Assembly: GCA_034178815.1 (NCBI GenBank) | Contig: JAXFQS010000004.1 | Coordinates: 1 to 10,209, forward strand | Direction of reading: 5' to 3' | DNA: 10,209 bases | Source: JAXFQS01 sp034178815 | GTDB taxonomy: Bacteria; Verrucomicrobiota; Kiritimatiellia; RFP12; DVOR01 | Shown here: positions 1 to 5,867 of the stretch, in pieces | Layout: every line of letters starts with the position of its first letter | Numbering within the stretch: position 1 is the first letter of the stretch | Made by a program: the position numbers and the translations under genes | The notes under the pieces: model-generated | Database searches by the model: none | What the model was told of the DNA's origin: nothing | What the model saw: the letters and a program-made list of their open reading frames with translations, nothing else

Positions 1-53
1 CGCCGGCGGACGGGCCTGGCAGGCGGTTTTCCCCTCCCTCCGGCTTAAAGTGA

Positions 54-82
54 TTGACAGTCCCTCTCGTTCAGATTATAAT
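54..82 (+). promoter_or_regulatory. Perfect consensus sigma-70 promoter of the envelope operon
   Basis: A -35 box TTGACA lies at 54-59 and a -10 box TATAAT at 77-82, with a 17-nt spacer. Both hexamers and the spacing match the housekeeping sigma-70 optimum exactly, which is unlikely by chance in DNA this GC-rich. Transcription would start about seven nt after the -10 box, near A89. That is only about 3 nt before the ATG at 92, so the mRNA would be nearly leaderless. The promoter lies inside the open frame that could be extended back to a GTG at 50, which argues against that earlier start. Confidence 0.85.
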
Positions 83-91
83 GCAGGTATT

Positions 92-3000
92 ATGAATCGC
101 AACTTCATCGCCCCAATCGGCCTGTTGGTGGCCACCGTGGCGGCTCTCGCGGCTGTGGCTCAGGAAGAGATCGCCGAAGTCAAGCTCACCGCCGCCGAGC
201 GCAAGATGCACGAATTCGTCGAGCAAGAGAGCGCCTATGTCAGCGCCCTGCTCCAGGCCCGCCTAGCCGACATCGCCGACCGCGTCATCGCCGAAGGTAT
301 CCGCAAATATCCCGCTTCCGCCCCCTCCTTCAAGGCGGCTCAGACCCAAGTCAAACTCTCCCAAGGCAAACTCAAGGAAGTCCTCGCCGAAATTGACGCC
401 TCCGCCGACAAGAACAGTGCTGAGGCCTGGGGCTCTCGCCTCGTCGTCGCCTCCTACTACTACGCCAATCGCCAATATGTCGAGGCCGACCGCCTCTACA
501 AAGCCTTCTTCAAGCAATTCCCCAAGCCCACCGGCGAAATCGTGCGCATCTACCAGATGGCCGCCTACACCTATGTCGGCCTCCTGAAACTCTCCAACCG
601 CGAGAAAGAGGCAGTCCCCATCTACAAACTCCTCTTGGCCTGCCCTATGGATCCCGATGCCAAGCGCACCATCCAGGCCGAAGCCGCCACCCTCATGGTT
701 CGCCTCGCCGAAGAGGCCCCTAAAGCCGAGCGCGAAACCTACCTCAAACCGGCCGAGCAGATCGTCAAAAGCCTCTTCTGGGCCCAGGACATCGCCTACG
801 GCCAGGCCATCGTCCTCTACGCTTCCATCAAAATGATTCGCACCGGCGACCCCAAGGCCGCCCAGGCCGTCCTCGACCAGTATATGGATGTGCTCAAGCA
901 GATCCACGAGCAGATTAAAGAGGTCGACCCCAAAGGCACCGAAGGCCTCCTCCGCCAGAGCCCCATGCCCTCCTGCCGCTACCTCCTCGGCGTCATGTAC
1001 GAGAAAGAGGCCGACAAGGAAATCGCCAAAGGCTCCGACGCCGACGACGCCAAAATCAAAGACCTCTACCTCGGCGCCAGAGGCAAAAACGGCAAACGCA
1101 ACGCCGCCGGCGCCTACAACCACTTTATCAATGTCTTCGTCAACTACCCCGAGAGCCAATACGCCGTAGCCGCCGGAGAGCACGCCGAACGCATCCGCGG
1201 CATCATCAAAGAACGCTACAAGACCGAACTCAAGGCCAACATCAACGACGAACAGATGCGCAAAGTCCGCCAGCAGCAGTTCGCCTCCGCCCGCATCCTC
1301 TTCACCGAAAATAAATTCAAAGAAGCCGCCGAACTCAACCTCACCGTCCTCTCCGGCTTCCCCGAAATGCCCGAATCCATCCCCGCCCTCCAAGACACCA
1401 TCCAGTGCTACATCGAACTGGCTTCCGGAGAGGTCGGCCCCGAACGGCAGATGAACCTCCTCTACGCCGACACCCTCGTCGGCTACGCCGCCGAACGCTT
1501 CTCCGGCAACCCCAGACTCAAGGAACTCGCCGGCAACCTCGTGCGCAAAGCAGCCGACCTCTACGAGGCCAACGGCTTCAAGGACAACAAGGAAGAGGCG
1601 CTCGAACTTTTCGTCCGCTGCTTCCCCGACCACTCCTCGTCCTCCTACCTCGCTAGCCAGCAGGCGGGCAAACTCTTCGATGCCAAGCAGTGGGACGAAG
1701 CCCTTGAAAAATACGCCCAAATCGCCCGCAACTATGCCGGCAAACCTGTCGCGCTCGATGCCCTCAACCGCATCGTCACCATCTGGGAGAAGAAGGGTGA
1801 CGATGTCCGTCGCGACGAGGCGCTCAAGGCTTACATTGCCGAACTCGACAAGTTGGAACGCCCAGGGATGCGCCTTGCTCTCGCGCAGTATCGGTTGGCT
1901 GAAGGTCAGCGCATCCGTGCCGTCGGTATGAACCGCCTTGCGGAAAGCCTCCGCGAGGCCAAGGCCGCACCCGCCGCATCCGCCGGCGCCGCCGCTTCCG
2001 CTTCGGGGAATCCAACCTCCGGAACCGCTTCCGGGGCGACCGCAAACCTGCCGGCTACGCCCGCGGCTGCCGCCAAGGAGGCCATCGCACTCTTCGTCCG
2101 TGCCATTAAAGGTTATGGCGCGATTGCCGCCGAATTGGCCAAGCCCAAGAGCCGCTGTGTGTCGGGGTCGGATGACCCGGCGAAGGTGGCGGAGTTGCGC
2201 GAGGCGTGCTTGTTCTTGCCGGCGCTCTGCTATACGCAGATGAAACTCGACGAGACGAGGACGGCCAAGTTCCGCGCTGCGGCGGTTGGCCAGTTTGCCA
2301 AGTGCGTGGAGCAGTTCCCGAAGGGAGCGCTTGCGCCTAAGGCGTTGTTGCAAATCGGCACAATCCAGACGACTTTGGGTCAGGCGAAGGAGGCTCAGGC
2401 TACGCTGGATCGGTTGAGCAAGGAGTATCCGGATTCGCAGGAGGCGAAGAATTCGAAGCCGATGTTGGCTGCGGCTCTGATCGAGATGGGGCAGCGTGGG
2501 CCGGGGGTGGCGCTCTACCGGGAGATGCTGGAGACGGCTGGCGGGAAGTATACGCCGGAGCAGTATTTCACGGCGTCTCAGACGATGAAGGGGGCGAGGG
2601 AGTATGATTTGGCGATTCAGGCGGCGCAGAAGGCTATTGCTTCGGCGAAGAAGGGGTCTCCGATTGTGCCGAATGCGTTGTTGGAGGTGGCGCGGAATCA
2701 GGTGTTGCTGAAGCGGTTTGGCGAGGCGCACCGGTCGCTCGATGAGTTTTTGAAGGTGTATGGTAAGACGGAATTGTCGCTGGACGCGAATCAGTTGATG
2801 ATTGATGTGATTGCGGCTGAGATTGCGGACGAGGGGGATGATGAGAAGCGTGAGGCGCTGATGAAGCAGGCGGTGGCGGTGTTGCGCACGCTCAAGCAGT
2901 ATCGCAATTCGGAGGAGGATGCGATTGAGTATGATTTGCAGTCGGGCAATCTGCTCAAGGGGAAGATGGAGGCGGAGTTGAAGTTGGACCGCAAGGCGGC

Positions 3001-3307
3001 GGCGGAGATTTCTCGGGGGAAGGCGATTGTGGCGTATCTGGGTATCACGCAGCGCAAGCATAAGTCGTCGCCGCGGGTGGATGCGGCGCTGGAGGAGGCG
3101 TATCGGCAGATGTTGCCGTTGATGGCGGAGGCGAAGAGTTGGGAGGATATCCGGACGAGTGCGGAGCATTATCTGCAGTTGTTCCCGAAGGGGCGGTATG
3201 CGACGGATGTGCGGCAGCATTTGCAGGCGGCGAACATCGAACTGGGGCCTTCGAAGTCGAAGGAGGCTGGGGGCGATGTGTCGGGTGCGGCCGGGGGAGT
3301 GGATTGA
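92..3307 (+). CDS. Large exported tetratricopeptide-repeat protein (1071 aa), CpoB/BamD-like repeats
   Basis: This is probably a periplasmic scaffold or adaptor. Residues 1-24 form a signal peptide: MNRN, a hydrophobic stretch, and an Ala-Val-Ala type cleavage site before Gln24. The rest is almost all helical. It contains TPR-like units such as the one around 339-367 (Tyr342, a 'NYPESQYA' turn), around 515-560 ('YLASQQAGKLFDAKQWDEAL') and around 732-785 ('QFPKGALAPKAL'). The F/YP-x-S/G-x-A pattern is typical of CpoB/YbgF and BamD repeats. An Ala/Ser/Thr/Gly/Pro-rich linker at about 621-663 splits it into N- and C-terminal halves. ATG 92 is preferred over GTG 50 because it starts directly at the signal peptide and lies just downstream of the promoter; only a weak AGG (85-87) precedes it. 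It is the first gene of the exb operon. Codon use flips inside the gene from C-ending (before about 1750) to G/T-ending (after about 2150). Function is inferred from fold and context only. Confidence 0.88.
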   Translation: MNRNFIAPIGLLVATVAALAAVAQEEIAEVKLTAAERKMHEFVEQESAYVSALLQARLADIADRVIAEGIRKYPASAPSFKAAQTQVKLSQGKLKEVLAEIDASADKNSAEAWGSRLVVASYYYANRQYVEADRLYKAFFKQFPKPTGEIVRIYQMAAYTYVGLLKLSNREKEAVPIYKLLLACPMDPDAKRTIQAEAATLMVRLAEEAPKAERETYLKPAEQIVKSLFWAQDIAYGQAIVLYASIKMIRTGDPKAAQAVLDQYMDVLKQIHEQIKEVDPKGTEGLLRQSPMPSCRYLLGVMYEKEADKEIAKGSDADDAKIKDLYLGARGKNGKRNAAGAYNHFINVFVNYPESQYAVAAGEHAERIRGIIKERYKTELKANINDEQMRKVRQQQFASARILFTENKFKEAAELNLTVLSGFPEMPESIPALQDTIQCYIELASGEVGPERQMNLLYADTLVGYAAERFSGNPRLKELAGNLVRKAADLYEANGFKDNKEEALELFVRCFPDHSSSSYLASQQAGKLFDAKQWDEALEKYAQIARNYAGKPVALDALNRIVTIWEKKGDDVRRDEALKAYIAELDKLERPGMRLALAQYRLAEGQRIRAVGMNRLAESLREAKAAPAASAGAAASASGNPTSGTASGATANLPATPAAAAKEAIALFVRAIKGYGAIAAELAKPKSRCVSGSDDPAKVAELREACLFLPALCYTQMKLDETRTAKFRAAAVGQFAKCVEQFPKGALAPKALLQIGTIQTTLGQAKEAQATLDRLSKEYPDSQEAKNSKPMLAAALIEMGQRGPGVALYREMLETAGGKYTPEQYFTASQTMKGAREYDLAIQAAQKAIASAKKGSPIVPNALLEVARNQVLLKRFGEAHRSLDEFLKVYGKTELSLDANQLMIDVIAAEIADEGDDEKREALMKQAVAVLRTLKQYRNSEEDAIEYDLQSGNLLKGKMEAELKLDRKAAAEISRGKAIVAYLGITQRKHKSSPRVDAALEEAYRQMLPLMAEAKSWEDIRTSAEHYLQLFPKGRYATDVRQHLQAANIELGPSKSKEAGGDVSGAAGGVD

Positions 3308-3344
3308 GCCGGTGTGGCTTTGTTTTTTACGAGAAGGATGAGTT

Positions 3345-4148
3345 ATGAGTAAGATTCCATTCTGTTTGACGGCGTTGGCCGTGGCGGCTCTGCTGGTTCC
3401 CGGGGTCTCTCTGGGGCAGGTGCAGGGGAAGATTCAGACGACGGACGGGAGTGTCATTGAGGGCTCGTTCAAGTGGTTGTCGTCGAAGAAGGTGTTTCAG
3501 GTGACGCCGAAGGGGAAGAATGTGACGATGGAACTGGAGCTTTCGAAGGTCCAGGCCAAGAGCATTCCGGAGCCGAAGGCGTTCCGTCAGGCGATGGCGG
3601 CGTGGACGGCGGGGAATGCGGCGGGGGCGATTCCGTTGTTTGAGCGGATTGTCGAGGAGTACGCGAATCTGGACTGGGACGCGAAGGCGTTGGAGTGTCT
3701 GGTGCAGGCGTATATCAAGAATGGCGATGCGAAGAAGGCGCTATCGGTCTGCGAGAAGTCGATCGCGGCGAATCCCGAGGCGGCGTTCAAGGGGCCGGTC
3801 GCGGTGAGTTATTGGCGGGCGTTGTTGAAGACGGGGCGGGGGTCGAAGCTTGACGAGGTGCTTACGAAGGCGATTGCGTCGGGGGATCGCTATTCGTCGG
3901 CGTTCGCCCATTTGCTCCGGGGGGATCAAATCCTAGAAAAGTCCGACTCCAAGTCTGAGCAAGAAAAGGCCCTCAGGGATGGGTATCTCCGGGTGGCGTT
4001 GATGTATACCGATGTCAAGGAGGCTCAGCCGGAGGCGCTCTACAAGACCTACAAGGCGTTCGAGGCGCTCGGGCAGACGGGCCGCGCCGATACCTTCCGC
4101 AATAATCTCAAGACCAATTACGCGCAGTCCGAGTGGGCGCGCAAGTAG
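3345..4148 (+). CDS. Exported TPR protein with beta-rich N-terminal segment (267 aa)
   Basis: The start ATG has a good ribosome site, AAGGA at 3334-3338, 6 nt upstream. Residues 1-24 are a signal peptide (Lys3, hydrophobic 5-22, likely cleavage after 'VSLG'). Residues 26-72 read as a small beta-rich domain ('GKIQTTDGSVIEGSFKW', then Lys/Val-rich strands), like the SH3/LSM-like modules often found in front of TPRs. Residues 77-265 are helical with TPR spacing: 'AMAAWTAGNAAGAIPLFERI', a second repeat at 111-143 ending 'AANPEAA', and a C-terminal pair near 212-260. It lies 37 nt after the large TPR gene and 37 nt before exbB, so it is co-transcribed. It probably acts in the periplasm with its large TPR neighbour. 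No catalytic motif is visible. Codon use moves from G-ending to C-ending near position 3930. Confidence 0.85.
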   Translation: MSKIPFCLTALAVAALLVPGVSLGQVQGKIQTTDGSVIEGSFKWLSSKKVFQVTPKGKNVTMELELSKVQAKSIPEPKAFRQAMAAWTAGNAAGAIPLFERIVEEYANLDWDAKALECLVQAYIKNGDAKKALSVCEKSIAANPEAAFKGPVAVSYWRALLKTGRGSKLDEVLTKAIASGDRYSSAFAHLLRGDQILEKSDSKSEQEKALRDGYLRVALMYTDVKEAQPEALYKTYKAFEALGQTGRADTFRNNLKTNYAQSEWARK

Positions 4149-4175
4149 ACTCGAAGACTCTTTCCCACACCAGAT

Positions 4176-4180
4176 AGGAA
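4176..4180 (+). promoter_or_regulatory. Ribosome binding site that fixes the exbB start
   Basis: AGGAA lies 5 nt before ATG 4186. The reading frame of exbB is open upstream to an ATG at 4012, but that extension is Arg/Ser-rich and overlaps the end of the preceding TPR gene. The ribosome site and the signal peptide that begins at Met 4186 both support the later start. Confidence 0.75.
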
Positions 4181-4185
4181 TAACT

Positions 4186-4944
4186 ATGAAGAAGTTCTTG
4201 TTCGCCTCGATGCTTATGCTCGCCTGCGCCGGTGCCACCGTTTCCGTCGCGCAGGATGCCGACCCCAACCTTCAGCCCACCACCAGCCAGCCTGCCAAGA
4301 AGTCCGGTGGCGGCGGCGGGTTCTACAACGCGGTCTTCGGCGGCGGAACGGTCGGCTTCATCCTGTGGCTGGGCCTCTTCGGGTGTGGCGTGGCGGCAAT
4401 CTACTTCATCGTCGACTGCTTCATTCTCATCCGTCCGCAGAAGATTATGCCCCAGAGCCTTATCGACAAGGTTCAGGCGGCAATGGCCGAGGGCGATGTC
4501 GTGACCGCGCTTCAGGCGTGCGAGGCCGAACCCGGGCCTATGGCCAATGTCCTGACTGCCGGCTTCTCCCATGTCGAGGAGGGGTACGATGTCATCGAAG
4601 AGGCCGTTGCGACCGCCGCCGACCTTGAGACCGAACGCATCATGCAACGCCTCAACTGGATCTCCGTGTGCGCCAACCTCGCCCCGATGCTCGGACTGCT
4701 CGGAACGGTGCAAGGTATGATTATGGCGTTCTCCACCTTGGCGACCGGCGCCCCCGATGTCGGCGTCTTGGCTATGAACATCTCCCTCGCGCTCTGGACG
4801 ACCGCCGGCGGACTCGTCACCGCCATTCCCTCCGTCGCCTTCTTCTACAGCCTGCGCAACAACGCCTCCCGCTTGATCCTCCGGATGTCCGCCATGACCA
4901 TGGAACTCTCCAAGGATCTGCGCCACGTCGAAGTCGTCAGCTAA
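4186..4944 (+). CDS. exbB: ExbB/TolQ/MotA-family proton channel subunit with N-terminal signal peptide
   Basis: This is an inner-membrane subunit of a proton-motive-force-driven motor that works with ExbD. Of its 252 residues, 1-23 are a signal peptide (MKKFLF, then a hydrophobic run, cleavage after 'VAQ'). A Gln/Pro/Lys linker and a five-Gly run (41-45) follow. Transmembrane segments lie at about 55-83, 158-187 and 194-222, with a cytoplasmic loop at about 84-157. The family signature is clear: 'LAPMLGLLGTVQGMIMAF' (165-182) and 'ALWTTAGGLVTAIPSV' (202-217). By eye, Thr174 aligns with E. coli ExbB Thr148 and Thr206 with Thr181. The position of E. coli Glu176 appears to be Leu201, so one in-membrane acidic group of the classic protein is missing. 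Two exbD genes follow directly. MotA/ExbB family membership is secure; the split between ExbB and TolQ is not. Confidence 0.95.
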   Translation: MKKFLFASMLMLACAGATVSVAQDADPNLQPTTSQPAKKSGGGGGFYNAVFGGGTVGFILWLGLFGCGVAAIYFIVDCFILIRPQKIMPQSLIDKVQAAMAEGDVVTALQACEAEPGPMANVLTAGFSHVEEGYDVIEEAVATAADLETERIMQRLNWISVCANLAPMLGLLGTVQGMIMAFSTLATGAPDVGVLAMNISLALWTTAGGLVTAIPSVAFFYSLRNNASRLILRMSAMTMELSKDLRHVEVVS

Positions 4945-4957
4945 TTCGGCACCCCCG

Positions 4958-4990
4958 TCCGGCGAGACACCACCAGGTGCCTCGCCCGGA
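4958..4990 (+). promoter_or_regulatory. Stem-loop in the exbB-exbD spacer that covers the exbD ribosome binding site
   Basis: The RNA can fold as follows. TCC (4958-4960) pairs with GGA (4988-4990). After a bulged C4987, GGCGAG (4961-4966) pairs with CTCGCC (4981-4986). A single A-C mismatch (4967/4980) follows, then CACC (4968-4971) pairs with GGTG (4976-4979), closing an ACCA loop. That gives 13 base pairs. The likely Shine-Dalgarno site of the first exbD, GGAG at 4988-4991 and 7 nt before ATG 4999, is largely inside the stem. No U-tract follows, so it is not a terminator. It could lower or couple exbD translation, or protect and process the mRNA, and so set the ExbB:ExbD ratio. The pairing is seen; the role is inferred. 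Confidence 0.65.
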
Positions 4991-4998
4991 GACCCCCA

Positions 4999-5427
4999 AT
5001 GGCCAAAAGCAAGAAGAATAGAAACCAGGAGTGCGGCCTGGACATGACGCCGATGATCGACGTCGTCTTCCAACTCATTATCTTCTTCGTCGTCACCCTC
5101 AAGATGACCGACAACATCAACGAAGAGATTGAACTCGAGGACGGCAAGAACGGCCAGGTCATCAAGGAAATGCCCCCCACCACCCTCATCGTCGAGGTCG
5201 ACGCCAAGGGCCGCATATCCATCAACAACCTCGGTATGGACACCTCCCGCCTCGCCTCCATCATCAAGGGCCGAGTCGTCCGCATGGGCAACGACTTCCC
5301 CCTCTTGATTCGCGCCGACAAGCGCGCCCGGCACGAGATGGTCCGCCGAGTCATGGACACCTGCACCCAGTGCGGCGTCTGGAAACTCTCCTTCGTCGCG
5401 ATTCAGGAACACAAAGCCGGCGAATAG
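4999..5427 (+). CDS. exbD: ExbD/TolR-family proton channel subunit, first copy
   Basis: This 142-residue protein has a short Lys/Arg-rich cytoplasmic tail (1-12), one transmembrane helix (about 17-35) and a periplasmic domain (about 37-142), the normal ExbD layout and length. The signature 'DMTPMIDVVFQLIIFFVVT' contains Asp21, equivalent to the proton-relaying Asp25 of E. coli ExbD. The periplasmic part has the usual pattern of a beta strand ('TTLIVEVDAKGRISIN'), a basic helix and a terminal strand ('VWKLSFVAIQ'). The N-terminus has one Cys (Cys12) and the periplasmic part two (Cys122, Cys125). The start has GGAG 7 nt upstream, mostly paired in the spacer stem-loop. Codons are strongly C-ending (six GCC and one GCG for Ala). 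It should assemble with ExbB and the second ExbD. Confidence 0.95.
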   Translation: MAKSKKNRNQECGLDMTPMIDVVFQLIIFFVVTLKMTDNINEEIELEDGKNGQVIKEMPPTTLIVEVDAKGRISINNLGMDTSRLASIIKGRVVRMGNDFPLLIRADKRARHEMVRRVMDTCTQCGVWKLSFVAIQEHKAGE

Positions 5428-5439
5428 CCCCAGTTCACC

Positions 5440-5844
5440 ATGGCCAAGAAATCCAAACTCAAGGAGCAGGACAACCCCAAGCTCGAAATGACGCCGATGA
5501 TCGATGTCGTTTTCCAGCTCCTGATCTTCTTCATCGTCACCCTCAAGCAGGAGGATATCCTCTCCCGCCTCAACGCCAACCGTCCCGCGCCCGACTCCAA
5601 CGCCAAGTCAGACTCCCAGCCCGATGTCACCAGCATTGACATCGGCAAGCAGGGTTTCCTGCTGAACAAGGATTATGTCGACTACCGCACCCTCAGCGCC
5701 CGCCTCAAGCAGCTCTCGAGCTACTCCAAAACTTCCTCCATCATCATCCGCTGCACGGGCGACTCTCCGCACCGCTACCTCGTTCAGGCGCTAGACCTCT
5801 GCAGCAAGTACGGGATGACGAATCTCTCCATCTTCAGTCTCTGA
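5440..5844 (+). CDS. exbD: ExbD/TolR-family proton channel subunit, second copy
   Basis: This 134-residue ExbD paralogue has the same architecture: a basic tail, a transmembrane helix at about 19-36 and a periplasmic domain. Asp22 in 'EMTPMIDVVFQLLIFFIVTL' is the conserved proton-binding residue. The membrane segment is nearly identical to the first copy, while the periplasmic parts differ widely: here residues 46-64 form a Pro/Asp/Ser/Asn-rich spacer before 'VTSIDIGKQGFLLN'. This fits two subunits that share one motor but touch different partners. It begins 12 nt after the first exbD stop and no Shine-Dalgarno site is visible in the C-rich gap, so translation is probably coupled. Two TolR-type subunits with one TolQ-type subunit is also the AglQ/AglS/AglR arrangement of the Myxococcus gliding motor. 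Confidence 0.94.
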   Translation: MAKKSKLKEQDNPKLEMTPMIDVVFQLLIFFIVTLKQEDILSRLNANRPAPDSNAKSDSQPDVTSIDIGKQGFLLNKDYVDYRTLSARLKQLSSYSKTSSIIIRCTGDSPHRYLVQALDLCSKYGMTNLSIFSL

Positions 5845-5867
5845 TTTCCCCCGAAAGACCGTTTCCC

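Noticed and set aside
1..30. GC-rich stretch ending in TTTT, possibly the 3' part of a terminator for an upstream gene
   Set aside because: Within the window only 4-bp stems can form (1-4 with 22-25, or 14-17 with 21-24). Any longer stem would need bases before position 1.
50..91. GTG 50 as the start of the first gene, adding 14 residues
   Set aside because: It would place a perfect -10/-35 promoter inside the coding region and put a polar stretch before a well-formed signal peptide. It also has no ribosome site.
263..3220. A 985-codon open frame on the minus strand opposite the large TPR gene
   Set aside because: It is codon-aligned with the sense gene, so it is open only because the sense gene lacks TTA, CTA and TCA codons over that span, as expected from GC-rich codon use. 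The product is Arg/Leu-rich, then Gly/Val/Asp-rich, and has no recognisable domain.
3307..3328. Possible intrinsic terminator or attenuator after the large TPR gene (AGCC/GGCT stem, then TTGTTTTTT)
   Set aside because: The stem has only four firm base pairs, and the next gene follows at 37 nt with its own ribosome site. At most it is a weak pause site.
4012..4185. A 58-residue N-terminal extension of ExbB from ATG 4012
   Set aside because: It is Arg/Ser-rich, overlaps the preceding gene in another frame, and is followed at 4186 by an ATG with a good ribosome site and a signal peptide.
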